This document shows, piece by piece, positions 1 through 12,031 of a DNA stretch of 64,000 nt. Source of the stretch: Typhlomys cinereus (taxonomy: Eukaryota > Chordata > Mammalia > Rodentia > Platacanthomyidae); NCBI GenBank assembly GCA_023101885.1, contig JALPQD010000224.1, positions 1,263,638 through 1,327,637 of the forward strand, given 5' to 3'. Position numbers and translations under genes: made by a program. How positions within the stretch are numbered: position 1 is the stretch's first letter; each line of letters opens with the position of its first letter. Under the pieces are notes generated by a model. That model did not search any database, was not told the origin of the DNA, and was given only the letters and a program-made list of their open reading frames with translations.

Positions 1-220
1 CATGCTGAAAAGAAAGCATTATTTTTTGGATTTTTTTTTCAATTGCACATTGAGTAAATTAAAATACACAATTAATTAAAATGTGTCAAAATTCTGTTAG
101 GTGATCTTATGCTTCCATTCTAAGCACTGAAGAACATTTTGGCAGTTGAAATTCTTCTCTTATTGACTTTTTTTCTTTGCAGAGCTAAAATAGTCATTTG
201 AGAAGAATAATTCTGTTTAC

Positions 221-266
221 CCTCTGTTCTTCCACACAGCCTTGCCACAGTCTGTGGTTGAAATGT
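221..266 (-). pseudogene. MEPE: MEPE exon 3 with frame-breaking deletion
   Basis: Acceptor TTCACTACAG| and donor AGAGG|GTAAAC bound 46 nt. The first 18 nt read TFQPQT in phase 0 from the exon start. The last 18 nt read CVEEQR in phase 0 to the exon end. Only 10 nt lie between them, where other mammals have codons for about six residues (EKTKQS). The two conserved blocks are therefore in different frames, a net loss of about 8 nt. The splice sites look functional. Confidence 0.75.
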
Positions 267-3200
267 CTGTAGTGAAATAAGGACCCACCTTCACCAAATG
301 GAACATTCTTCCATTCATTTCTTCAAACAGCTAATGCTCCATTTACTTTTCTCTCGCTGGGTTGTATTATTCAATGTGGAAAATCCTGCCCAAAAGAAGA
401 TGGACCCACTTTTCCTTAAATATTTACTTGTGTGTTAGAAAAAGGGTGCCATCTTTTTCCCAGGAAGGAACGGGGAGGAGGTAGGGTGGAGTTTGTAATG
501 CCATCTCCACTACAGAATCAGATTCCAGCATAGAGAAGCACCCCCAAGCACCCCATGGCGTGGTGGGGAGAGTCAGTGATGGCGTGTGAGGACAGCTGGT
601 AACCACAGAGAAAGAAACCTTCTCTGACCAATCTCAGATGTTTGCTATAAGTGAAGTAAGCTCGGAGATCAATGCTATGGGCTTTATGCTTACAGTGGTA
701 TGTAAGTCAACACTTGTGTTGAGTTCAGGTGTGATGGTGCTGGTGGTCCACACAAGAGCAAAAACAGGTACCTGTGTATTAAGATTCTTCCATAGATGGT
801 CCTAACGGTAGCCAATTTCTTGGCAAAGCATTCTCCATTTATGGAAGGAAAAACTGAGGTAGCCAACCGAACTGAAGGTGTTCCAGGATCACACACAGGG
901 ACAGTGCCTCAGAATCCTGGGCAAGGCTTTCGTGAATGAAACAGGTGCTATGATGTTTTATTCACAGCTTTATTCTAGCTTATCTCTGATGTGACAAAGT
1001 GAACAAGTGAGTAAACATGTCGGTGTTTCAGTGAGTGTGTTAAAGTGGAAGTAGGCATATAGTAATCAGTCACAAAAGAGAGAGTAGCTGTCGGGGGAAG
1101 GTTTAAAAAAAACATGTCAGCATTCTGAGGAGCGCCTAGTCCAAAGACCCTATTCACATAGAGATTGCTCTACCTGAAAAAACTTAGTTACAGATTTTCT
1201 TCTCATGATTAGATTCTAACTGATAAAATCGTCATAGAACTGTAAACTTATCAGCTTACTAAAGGATCCTGTTGGTTGGAATCCAAGAATTTTTCTAGTA
1301 TCCCATTTCATTTTAGAAATAGTGATTGTTGATATCACCTCGTATTTTCTAGGACACATGCATGTGTAGAGCACTTCAGTTTGAAAATGACTTTTGCATA
1401 AAAATATCACCTGAGTCTCTTAAAAACCCTGTGAGATTGGCAGTAGAGGAGATGAAGTTGCTTGAGCAGACACAACTGGTACTAGTAGAAATAGAGGAGA
1501 TAGTTCAGTCTCAACTCTCTGTCCCATGATTAAAATGACAAAGCTATTAGCAACTATATATGAAAGAACATTCAAAGATAATAAATGCTTCTGAATTTAA
1601 CATTATATGACTAATTAAAATGTATTACATATAATATAATTAAATATATAGTTATATATAATATATAATTAAAATTATAATTTATTCATTACTGCATTAA
1701 ATTCTTATGCTGATTTGCTAGACTGTTATTTCATCATTCACTAATGTCAAAACAGAGAAATAGTTTTATACATAGGGCCTATTGGATGAAGGAAACAACA
1801 ATGCAGTGGATATACATTATGCAACAAAGTCTATAAATGAAAGTGTGGATGGGAATCTTCTAATAGACACACACATATACATTCACACATAGACATATAA
1901 ATACATAGCAAGTAGCCTATTATATAATTCATGATTCATTGTGACTTAGAGAACAGTCTTTCTAGTCTAACTGCATACTGATGAATATTAATTGAGTTTC
2001 ATGACTCAATAATCATCTTTTATTTTCATACCCTTTAAATTATTTGATATTCAGCTTGTGATTCTAAACAATATTCTACTTGTGCTAATTTTTATATTAC
2101 CAATGTTATTAAATAAACAAGGTAATTGCTAAAATGGAGTTCACTATGAGAAAACATCACATAAAGCATTCACAATGCTTTATCTCTACGTCTTTTCATT
2201 TGAAATCCGCAGGTCTTGCCAACCCCCGCTCCTCTGACACCCACTAGACAGTTGTCCTTGACTTGACTGTGGCCTGTAACGGAGATGACATCGCTTGCCT
2301 CTGGGAGAAAAGCTGGCAGCCTCTTTGGACCAGTGGTCACTGGATTGATGTTGACATAGCACTTACTGGAAGCTAGTCAGAAAGGACCACTTTAGCTGTT
2401 CCCTGGAATGTGCTGCTCAAAATAAACACATCCTCAGCTGGTCAGACCTAACCGAGTCAGCGAAAGCCATGTGACCAGCACCCTGCCCAGAGCACCCCTC
2501 TAAGACCCTGACTGACCTAGGGTGTGTCTGTGCAGTGGGTGCAAGAGAGGACTCCTTCAAGCAACGCTTGCAACTGTGTGAGGACGTGCACTGAAGAGGG
2601 GCATGATCTCCCCACTTCTGGGTCCTCACCAGATGGCATGGTTCATCCTTGTCAGTATGGTTATCCAACTGTTCGCCCACTCACTCGGGACCTATATTTA
2701 AGCAGAGTTGGCAATGGCATGATTACTTGTTTCCATGGTTCTTCAGCAGAGAAGAGGTTATGTGGAGAAGCTAGGATGCTGTAGAGACATTCCCTAATTA
2801 GGTCTGTGTCTGCAATGCTCAGCATTGTCACAAGATCATCTGTTCACATCCTGAGTCATCATCTGGGTGAGTCAGAAGGAGAAAAGATACAAGAGGCTGC
2901 AGGACCTTGATGTAGGTTAAGCACATGGATACCAATTCCACCTTTAGGGCTATCGAGGAAGGGACCATTTGCTGACAGGATCAGATTGTGTCAAGGTGCT
3001 GACAAAAATACAGAAACTCTCTTGTCCCTTTGCAGGGTCGTCTGTCTGCAAAATATGGTTGGTTAGCTCTAAGTTGTCATGTCTACTTTTTCATTTTTAT
3101 CAGAATACTGCAAGGTCTTTCTGAGATGTGTATAACTTCAGCATTACTCATTAGCCTCATCAGATTAGGAACACCGCGAATGAGTATTAGTTTTCTTAAA

Positions 3201-5736
3201 CACTGTTCTTAGTATTCTGAAAATGAAACATGGTAATATCTTATAATTTGAACTAAATAGCAGGCACCTAAGTTAAATGCCAGATGCTTTCTAGTTTCTT
3301 GATACTTTATTATAACTGAGTTAGGTAAATGATACTAACTTTAAACAAACATTGATTCAAAAAATAGGATAAGACATTATGTAAAACATAAATGAATTCA
3401 TAAATGCTTACTGCTGCTTGGGTCACACTGAACAGAAGCAGTCCAACATAGACAACTTGCATCTTTGAGAATCTCTCTGAAAAAGAACAATAACTTGACT
3501 ATAATATTGTCAGTTATGAATTACAGCAATTAGTATGCACATACATACATACATACTCTTACACATGCTCACACAGGCATACACATATATGCACACACAC
3601 ACATCCTTCTCCCAATGGTTTCTTTCCTTTTAATATATTTTATATAATCCTACCTATAAAATTAGCATGTACATGAATATAAATATTTTGTAAAATTTGC
3701 TTATAGACAGATGCTGACATTTTAACCTAACTTTCATATGCCTGGTCATTCTCATGTGAAATGAAAATTATGGAATACAATTAAAGTAATAGGAATGAAT
3801 TTATAGACACATATATATGTATTCTATTTTTAGTCCTTCATTTTCCTCATCTTTAGAAAAAACACCATTTAATGCTTGTAAAGTTCAAAGAGACAATAAG
3901 ACAACACATCAGTCAATAACTTGTTGAATGTCTCAAAGTGACCAATTCCTAAGTGAGGAATAAATTCCTTTGTGAGCCCAGGTTAGCACTCCAACGTACA
4001 TCCTCCTACTCTGCAACAATGTATCTAAATAGTTACCCTGCAGGACTGGAGAATGAACAATTTATATAATTCTTGTATTAATAGTTAGTATTTATTATTG
4101 AAATGGGCCAAGCACTGTTCTAAGAATTTTACATGTATGCAAATTCATTATATGAGCCCCACAACAACTTTATGGGCTTGGTGGCTTCATTCTACCTGTT
4201 CTATAGATAGAAAAGAGACACAGAAAGGTCAAATGGCATGTGCTAGGCTTTCTATAATATTGAGGAGACCTGGGATCAGTATCCTGGCAAGGTAGTTATG
4301 GAGCCAGTGTCGTTAGCCAAGACTGTGCCACCTGAAGTAAGTTCATACTCTTTTATCTTACTTTTTTAAATTTCTTTTTCCACTCATGAAAAGTTGATAA
4401 GTACCCCATTCCCCTCCCTCCATCCCTCCACCCCTCCCTGGACCCTCTTGTTCCCTCCCCCTTTCCCTTTCCTTTCCCCCTCCCTTTTTCCCAGTGCCCC
4501 CCCCCCATTCTGGAGCATCCTTCACTGTGCATGTCAAACTTCCCTCTGCATCCTCCTCTCTGATGATGTGTAAGGACTCTATTGTGGCTGTTAATTCCTT
4601 GCCTCTAAGGATCGTAGTGCCTAGACTTTGGGGGTTCAAGGTTTTTTATCTTATTTTTTAAAAAGCTACAGACAGTCAACTTAAAGAAGATCCTATTTTA
4701 TACAGGGCCCAGTAGAATGCTGATGGCCAGTTATGGAAAACAGTGCAATGTTTATAGCTTGATAAAGATATTGATAGAATGTAGTGAGCTTATCTGTCAA
4801 ATAGCCATTATATTGAAGAGAATATCAACAGATCTTCAGACTAAAATCTATTGATTTTCATGAAATTAAATGTTGTACTAACAATAGACATATAACAATA
4901 AATGTGTGGTGGTTCCTGAATTCATCCGTGGTTCTACATACACATACCCACATGCACACATGCGCACACACACACATACATGCACAATTGAATAAATAAT
5001 AAATAATAAAAAATATAAAAAAACTTTAAAAAATAATAAATGTGAAAATAAGTTTACACTATTCTTTGTAGTTTGTTAGAAGAAAATACTTTTAATGAGA
5101 AAAGTAATTTAAATATTACAATCTTTAAGCATTTCAAATATACATTTTTACTTGGAGAAAGAAATGCAACCATTAATTAACATGTTCTAAAAATCTAGAT
5201 TGCCTCCTTCTAATTCAATATCATCTCAAAGATTTTAATTCAAGGTCTAATTTAGGCTTCTAACTATTTTATAGATAGAACAATATAAATAGTTTATTAA
5301 ATAAGGATGCTTGTAGAAATATCAGAACAGACAGTCTTTGAAACATGATCAGGTACTTCTGCAGCTGGTTTGTAAATCAATGAAGGCTGAGTTATGAAAA
5401 GACAGAATAGCATTACTGTCTTATAGTCTCCACAGATCTTGAGAATACTGATAAGCAAATTAGAGGCATAGTTGCTGTCAAGCTATCATGTTTAATTGAT
5501 AACTTCTAGAGTTTAGTGGTATGCATCTCATTTTATGAAACAGCACAATGCCTATGAAATTATACAGCTGTGCTCAGTAGGGAATGATGTCAAATAACCT
5601 TTAATTTCAATAACAATAATCAGACCAAAGTGATAAAGATCTTGAAAACATGAGAAGCAACCATGACAATCAGGGAGTTATCTTACCTGGTATCTTTGAT
5701 CTTCACGAATCCTGGCTTCTTCTAGCTTAGCAGTCT
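221..5736 (-). CDS. MEPE: Matrix extracellular phosphoglycoprotein, 5' part only (exons 1-3), probable frameshift
   Basis: MEPE is a secreted SIBLING protein of bone and odontoblasts that regulates mineralisation and phosphate through its ASARM peptide. Three exons are visible on the minus strand: exon 1 (about 5736-5687, non-coding), exon 2 (3476-3412, signal peptide) and exon 3 (266-221). The large final exon with RGD and ASARM would lie beyond base 1. Identity rests on the signal peptide with VGLLLFSVT, on TFQPQT and CVEEQR in exon 3, and on position directly downstream of IBSP in the same orientation. Exon 3 is 46 nt, whereas SIBLING introns are phase 0, so the frame entering the last exon is shifted. 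The gene is either inactivated, an assembly error is present, or a later compensating change lies outside the window. Confidence 0.82.
267..3411 (-). other. MEPE: MEPE intron 2
   Basis: 3.1 kb between exons 3 and 2. I see no large recent repeat. It contains an AT-only stretch at 1614-1685 and a short AC-type tract at 1868-1900. The rest is unique-looking AT-rich sequence with no convincing coding content. Confidence 0.6.
3412..3476 (-). CDS. MEPE: MEPE exon 2: signal peptide
   Basis: Acceptor GTTCTTTTTCAG|, 14 nt of leader, ATG at 3462-3460, 17 codons MQVVYVGLLLFSVTQAA, donor GCA|GTAAGC. Closely matches the mammalian MEPE signal peptide (human MRVFCVGLLLFSVTWAA). Phase 0 and intact. Confidence 0.9.
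4090..4315 (-). repeat. MIR SINE (ancient)
   Basis: On the plus strand it reads as the reverse of MIR: AAGCACTGTTCTAAGAATTT, then TACATGTATG, then CACAACAACTTTATGGG, then a diverged ATAGATAGAAAAGAGACACA for the usual CAGATGAGGAAACTGAGGCACA. This ancient mammalian tRNA-derived SINE lies in MEPE intron 1. Confidence 0.75.
4361..4643 (-). repeat. L1 3'-end fragment with target-site duplication
   Basis: The plus strand shows the reverse of the local L1 3' end: T-rich, CACTCATGAAAAGTTGATAA, pyrimidine-rich CCCTCC tracts, then the 3' UTR block CTGTTAATTCCTTGCCTCTA. It is flanked by TTTTATCTTA at 4351-4360 and 4644-4653, so it is a 5'-truncated retrotransposition event. Confidence 0.75.
5687..5736 (-). 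other. MEPE: MEPE exon 1 (5' UTR), predicted
   Basis: The donor is CCAG|GTAAGA (GT at 5686-5685). The start is predicted at about 5736 by applying the IBSP offset from the inverted CCAAT and TATA-like boxes. No usable ATG opens a long frame, so it is taken as leader. An AG at 5748-5749 on the minus strand (TTTCAG) could also make this an internal exon of an isoform that starts further upstream. Confidence 0.65.
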
Positions 5737-5754
5737 CTGGGCATTTTGCTGAAA

Positions 5755-5786
5755 TTTAAAGTTTGTTAGATTTCCCAGTGTCCAAT
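5755..5786 (-). promoter_or_regulatory. MEPE: MEPE core promoter: inverted CCAAT and TATA-like box
   Basis: ATTGG on the minus strand at 5786-5782 and the TATA-like TTTAAA at 5760-5755. The starts are 27 bp apart, the same as in the IBSP promoter. No CRE or FRE equivalent sits at the matching upstream offsets. Inferred from architecture and from position just upstream of the exon 1 donor. Confidence 0.6.
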
Positions 5787-6373
5787 CAGCACTGGCCCAC
5801 TTAGCACTAGCAAAGCATTTGTCACAAGTGCCCACAGATAACCACAGGAACAAGGTAATTTTAATCTAAAAATGTTTTGTGGTGGGAAGCTGCTATCAAG
5901 TGTTCCAGAAAGAGGGAGAGTCAGAAAATATAAATATCGCAATTTGGACACCATGTTGCCAGATCATTAGAACCAATTTCAGACCTATTGATTAGATCGA
6001 CTAATGAATTTATAAAATGTAAAATATGTTTGTTATTATTTTTATCTGGAAAGCTTACAATCTCAATTTTGTCTCAATGAGATTCACAAACATTTAATCA
6101 TTGTTTTTAGTGTCCACTGTGGGACAGGCATAGAGGAAGCCACAGTGAACAAAACGACAATCCCTGTCTTTGCAGGACGTACAATGCAGTGGAGGAAATA
6201 GACAATAAGATAGATAAATAAGGAGACGATATCATATTCGATCGTGACAGGAATGAAGTTTAAGGAGAAAAAGTATTGCATGAGAGAAGGTTGTGAGCAT
6301 TGGGTGTAGGCTGTGGGGTTGAACTTCAAATAGGGAATCCTAGCAGGCATTTACTAAGGTGACTTAATTTTTT

Positions 6374-6616
6374 TTTTACTATTTATTCAATTGTGTGTAT
6401 GAGAGTATGTGTGTGTATGTGTAGAACCAAGGATGAATTCGGAAATCATCGTGGATTGTTTCTACCTCCTCTTTTTGTTTACTCTGCCCCAGGATTCACA
6501 GGCTCCGCCCACCAGGACCAGAAGTGCAGGCCTCCGCCTGGGGTTTGTACACGGGATCGAGGATGACCCTCTGTCTGCAAGGCAGAGACTTAACCCCCGA
6601 GCCATCTCTCCAGCCC
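6374..6616 (-). repeat. tRNA-derived B2-type SINE (lineage-specific family)
   Basis: The plus strand reads T-rich tail, TG repeats, AGAACCAAGGATGAATTCGG, then CAGGCTCCGCCCACCAGGAC, and ends with the reversed tRNA-like head GAGCCATCTCTCCAGCCC. CTTAATTTTTT flanks both sides (6363-6373 and 6617-6627). Confidence 0.85.
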
Positions 6617-7169
6617 CTTAATTTTTTAAGCAGTGGTGCTGGTTAAAATTGAGTCTTTTACTTGTTAAGCAGGTGTAACACCACTGCCCTCAGAGTATTG
6701 GGCTTTAATCAAGTATAGCACAGTAGAGCAAGCCTTTCTTGGGCAATTGTCAGTTTACTTGTTTTGTCTAAAATGCTGCCAGATTCTTGGTGTTAACAGC
6801 TAGTTCAGCTGTGGTTGGGGTCTGGACTCGGGTGTTTCCAGGCCTTCATCTCTTCTTCAAAGATTTGAAAAAGGGCTTTTACAGATTGCAAAAATAGCGA
6901 GATAACTGTGTTCAAAGCAAAGCGGTAGTGCAGGTCAGAATAACATGCAGGAGAGCAGCGGGCCTCACGAGGGGGAAGTACTCAAGGCCCCAGATTACTG
7001 CCCATGGCTTCTTTTAATGGGGTCCCATAGAAGAAGAAAGAAGTTGAATGGTATTATTTTTATCGACAGGGTTGGATTATATGAGCCCTTTCTTAATGTT
7101 AATGTCTCTTCCCATAATGGATCTGGTTTTAATTCTATATACTTCTAATTGTGCCTGGCCATAAGGTGA

Positions 7170-7570
7170 TGCATTAGTCTCATATTCCTGCTGCTGTAAT
7201 GAATACGTGATTCAAATAGTTTAAGGGAACAAGGTGTTTATTCATGCTCACAGTTTCATGTTATACTCCATTATGCAGTAGAGTTACTGGCAGGGACCAA
7301 GGGAATTGTCATACCATATCCACAGGAAAGATGAAAAAGAGCAGACTTCCTAGTTGCCAGTCTTCCAATTTCCAACTAGATCATTCTCTTTCCATCTTAT
7401 CCACCTGCCCAGAGGATGATCCATATCCACTAAAGCCTGGTTCCTCTCACATCAATTAGATAATCTTCTATTAGTTTGCCTTAACTAAATGATTCTTCGT
7501 AGGTATGCCTAACAACTCGATTCTCAATTGTCAACCTAATACCTGCAACTAACTACCTCAGACAATAAAA
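7170..7570 (-). repeat. MaLR-type LTR (ORR1/MT-like), diverged
   Basis: The plus strand shows TTAAGGGAACAAGGTGTTTA near the start, CCATATCCACAGGA, then CAATTGTCAACCTAATACCT near the end. This order matches the reversed MaLR LTRs at 22.3 and 61.2 kb in the same window. Boundaries are approximate. Confidence 0.65.
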
Positions 7571-9514
7571 AGGAGATTCCCTAAATGTTCAATTTGAGAA
7601 TGCAGTTTACCTTATTGCACATGTAACCAAAACTAGTTCAGATGGGACCAAACCTCTACCCTCCATACCTGGACATACTAGAGTACAATTGAAAGAGATC
7701 TGTCTCGGTTATGGTGGTTAAGGGGAGTAGAACTTATTATATTGTTCAGAGATGGGTATAGCTGCAACTTCTTGCAGGCAGAGTTCTGATGGTGCTAACA
7801 GATGTCTAGATGCATTGCTCAGAGAGGGGAGCGATTTTAATGATAAACTACAGAGCACTTTAGACACTTTTATAAGGTCACATGCCTAGCAAATAGAAAA
7901 GTCAGAAACTGCGATTTTGCCATTTGACTCTAAATTTTTAAAATGAACTCATAAGCTCACCAATAAACTTAGAGAGTTCTCTCAGGTGCTGAGTCCACTG
8001 CCTGTTTTTACAACCAAACTAGCTGCCTATCCCTCTCGTTCTTCCTGTCACTCTCAATAATCATGCATTTGGGTAGAATAGACATTCTTTTTGTCCATTT
8101 ATTCCCTATTCGTTTTCTAGTCTTTCTGGTAGAACTTACTTAATGGAAACACAAAAGTCATAAAAGATGAGGGAAATAAGAGAACTGAAGTCCAAGAGAA
8201 TGATATTGCCATACTTCATGCAATTTAAGCGAAGTGCTAAGGTGACATGATAAAAAGGCTAATAAAGAAGGAGAGGTCAAGAAAAGAAAGGGAATCAACA
8301 AGACTGAATCAAAATACAGATAGTAAATATGTACATTTTGAACTTTAGTAAATAAATAGGTCAGAAAATTCTAATCTAATTAACAATTCAGTGCTTTAAT
8401 ATTTTACACTGTTCAGAGCATTCATTAGCTTTTCATTTGGAATGACCCAGAGGAGTAAGCATCTTGTTTGTGCTTCATAAGTGGTGCAGTCTTATGAATT
8501 ATTGGCATTTTCATTGCTCTACTCTCATAAGTAATATCATATATTTCATAAATAAACTTTTCACTGGTTTTTATTTCTTTCAAAAGAATGTTAATAGAGG
8601 TGAAAGATAGTTCCATTCATGTAAGTGGTGGGAAAATGTCATATTCTGGACTAGAAGAACATGTATTCTGGAAGGGAAAATTCAAAGAATTTTAAGAGAA
8701 AGAAGTAACTTAGTTACTAGCTTTCAAAGCGTTGAACTGGTAAGAGCTAAATATATATATATGCTCTTGAAGTTGAAATGAATTCAAAACAAAAAAAATC
8801 AACTCAACTTAAATTTAGAACCTACAATTGACAAAAGCAAAAATAGTGAGACCCTGTTCTGGCTGGAAGCTTACAGAGAAGACATTCTGGGAAATTTTTT
8901 TTTGAGTGGTTAATATTGAAGTTCTTTGAAACAGAAATTTTCCTTCTACCCTCTTGAAACTTAATCCCAGTGTTTGAACTTCAAAACATAAAATGTCTTC
9001 TAAAAGTTTTTGTGTAATAAAGAGCTTTGTCATAGTATTTCCCAGGAGCCAAGAGCCAAAAGTAAGGACCAGGATTCTGAAAAAGCTGATCCTCCGCCCC
9101 CCATCTTAAGCTGGAAAGTACACAGCAACAAATAGCAACCATCAGAAGAAAAAAGAAAGGGAAGAAAAAAGGAAATGATAGGAGAGGCTACAAGAGAGAC
9201 TTAAGTAAAAGACAGAAAAAGAAAGAAAAATGAAACAACTGTGAAAGGCAAAATCAGACACCGACTTTTTTCTATTTCCTGGCTCCTGACTTGAGACAGG
9301 TCATCTCTCCCAGCGCAGCCCTTTGCCCTGCTCCCTGGACCAGGGTGACACAGAGAGGAATTTCTTGAAAAGAAGGTGCATAGAAGTGGTTCATGGACCG
9401 TGTTGGTCTTGTGGGGGCTTTTTTATTTCTCACTTACCCCTTAAGTGTGAATAGTGATTCAAAATGTTAGTTAGGAGGACACACTATCAGATGCAGCTAC
9501 TGGTCCTTACTCTC

Positions 9515-9712
9515 CATAGATTTTTGTTGTTGTCGATTTGTTTTGTTCCTCAGACCACCTTTTCTTCAGACAAAGTCTCACTGTATAGTCCAGTCTGGCC
9601 TTAAACTCATGATCCTCCTGCCTCCATCTCCGTAGCGTTGCGATTGTAATCATATGCCTGAATCTTACCTGTTCCTGGGACCTCTTGTCTGTCTGGTCTA
9701 TAATTGTATTCA
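9515..9712 (-). repeat. B1-like SINE, diverged
   Basis: The plus strand carries AAGTCTCACTGTATAGTCCA, GTCTGGCCTTAAACTCATGA and TCCTCCTGCCTCCATCTCCG in order, the reversed 7SL-derived B1 signature. T/G-rich sequence at the left end is the reversed tail. Confidence 0.75.
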
Positions 9713-10133
9713 AGACTCAATTTCTGTGAGATACTTTTATTTTTAGAATCATAGAAACTATTTCTCCTGCTCTGGGATTAATTCCTGATTGATTCTTAGC
9801 ACCATGAAATATTTATCTTATATAACTAGAGATGAGCATATGATACATTTATTTCTGTATGTTTCAACTAACTAATATAACTACTTTCCAATGTATATAA
9901 AGGATTGGTAGCAATTGCTCTCCTTTTTCCAGTGAGGAAGCCTTAGTATGGTGAGTAGAGCAGAGGGCCTTCTGCTGAACTGTCTCTTCTCTGATATGAT
10001 AACACTTACATTTGTCAGAGATTTGGGCATTTCATTAAACATTTATTTCCTGTTTAGCCCTAAAGTAAAATCTGCATTAAATCTCCTGCGTATCTTGCCC
10101 TGTTTTGGCAAGATAATTTAAAAAATATTTTAT

Positions 10134-10351
10134 GGGCTAGAGAGATGTCTCGGAGGTTACAACTCTGCGTCAAAAGTAGAAGGTCCTGTGTTCAGATACC
10201 AGATCCTAAGTGAAATCATCAGTCGGAAACGGTGGTGGTCCTGGCGAACAGAAACTGGGAAATCCCAGAGTGAAGCAAAAAGAGGTAGAAGCAATCCAGG
10301 ATGATTCCTAAAGTTACCTGTGGTCCTCCACAGTGACACACAGTGCCTCCT

Positions 10352-10388
<37 letters not shown>

Positions 10389-10428
10389 TCTCTCTCTTTC
10401 TCTCAATAAAATAAAGTTTAAAAAATGA
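10134..10428 (+). repeat. tRNA-derived B2-type SINE
   Basis: Starts GGGCTAGAGAGATGTCTCGG, continues with GGAAATCCCAGAGTGAAGCA and GGTAGAAGCAATCCAGGATG, then (CA)n and an A-rich tail. It is flanked by near-identical AAAATATTTTAT and AAAACATTTTAT, the latter at 10429-10440. Confidence 0.85.
10351..10384 (+). repeat. (CA)n microsatellite
   Basis: About 17 CA units at the 3' part of the SINE, followed by a short TCTCTC run; grown from the SINE tail. Confidence 0.9.
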
Positions 10429-10879
10429 AAAACATTTTATATGTTGTTTTTACATTGTTTAAGAATATACTTTTTGACTAGTATTATTTAAAGGAAAAGC
10501 AAAAATGAGGAAGCAGAACTCTCACTATTATAACAAGTGTGAAGTGCTGATAGTATTCAGAAAACTGTGAAATAATCAAGAAAGTGGTAGCAAATTTACA
10601 TTGTGTAAACAAAATACTCTTACAAACTAAACTTTTCCATTTACTTGGAATATGAAATGTAAAGATATGTGTTGTTTTTGAAATTCACATTCAAAAATGA
10701 ATAACATAATATAAATGCACTATATTTTAAATAAGCTGTGTCTCTTCTTCATCTGAATAATTTCTGTCAGCTTTACCTTTCATGATTCTTCTTCATGAAT
10801 ATATTATTCATGAATAATTTTTTCTGAATTATTTTCTGAAAATATTATGTTTAGGAAACTGACTCAAAATTAAATCTTA

Positions 10880-11097
10880 GAGCTGTTAAACATATAAGAG
10901 AGATAGAGAGACAGAGAGACAGAGACACAGAGACACAGACACAGACAGGATGCACACCCCAGCATTTGTGTGGAAGTCAAAGAACAACTTTTTCGAAGTA
11001 GGTCTTTTTTCCTTCTACCACATAGCCTCCAGAGATAGATTTTAGATTATCAGGTTTATATGTAGCTACCTTTACCCACAGAGCCTCTCACAAGCCA
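10880..11097 (-). repeat. B3/B2-like SINE, older subfamily
   Basis: The plus strand has a GAGACAGAGACA-rich left end, TGTGGAAGTCAAAGAACAAC, TCTACCACATAGCCTCCAGA, and ends CCCACAGAGCCTCTCACAAG, the reversed head. More diverged than the CAGGCTCCGCCC-type family. Confidence 0.65.
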
Positions 11098-12031
11098 CTA
11101 AAATATTATTATTTTGTATATATTCATTCATAAATACCAATATTTAGCCTAGTAAAAAAAAAAGTCACTTTTTCTAAAACGTCACTTCCAAGCAACTTTC
11201 TGTTTTTCCACAAATTGCTTTTATTTTTAGTCAGTAACATTTTTCCTCTTAGGGTTTGGGATCTTCAACAGAAGTACATAAAAATTTTTCATCCAGTTTC
11301 AGAACCGTGGAGGGTCATGGAACAGCGTGAAACGGGCCATGTTCATTTCTCTGGGCTATTTGTTTATTCACCCGGCTGTTACCAGCAAAGAGAAGACATG
11401 TCAATATAATTTACCTTTATTTTTATATTAGGACAAAGTTTTTATTACAGCTTTAGATGGCAACTCAGAGGATGTAGTTAAAGTGTAATTACACTGATAC
11501 CAGACCTTTCCGTCAGGACATGGTGACATTGCTGGGAGCCACTACAGAGCTTTGTTGGGTGACCTCAGAGGAAAATATTGCTCAGTCTCAAAATAGTATT
11601 TTCAGAGGTTACTATTATGTTTTGTAGGACCAGGAATCTTCTCTGTAGAAGACAGAACATGAAATTCAACAGCAAGTTACACTGTGTGGGGGAGATATGT
11701 TAAAAGTGTTCCAATGAGGGCATTGTAGTTTTCACTGTATGTTTTTGCATATGAAACATTTTTCTTTTAGAGTTTAATACATGAATATGATAAACATATG
11801 ATATTTCACACTTGAATTGCCAGTCCCGTCCTCCCTCCTTTTCCTACCCTTCCTCCTCTTTGCCAGTCTTTCTTCTAGTTTCATGCCTTTTCACACGTGT
11901 GACTCACTGAGTTTTATCTGGGTTTCCTTTGATGATATGAGCTTGATATTTGAGGGCCTCAGACTCTTTTTTTCAAAAGTAAAGCTCGTATTTCTTGACT
12001 TTAGAACTTCCTTTTTAAAAGAACATGCTTA

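Noticed and set aside
5689..5749. MEPE exon 1 has one fully open frame (reads KCPETAKLEEARIREDQRYQ) with an AG at its 5' side, like a coding internal exon.
   Set aside because: It lies upstream of the signal-peptide exon, has no in-frame start, and the preceding AG overlaps the TATA-like region. A 61-nt open frame is not surprising by chance. Leader exon is the simpler reading, though an isoform is not excluded.
10324..10390. CRISPR-like or satellite arrays suggested by many short CA/TG repeats.
   Set aside because: These are simple dinucleotide repeats at SINE tails; there are no spaced direct repeats, and this is a mammalian genome.
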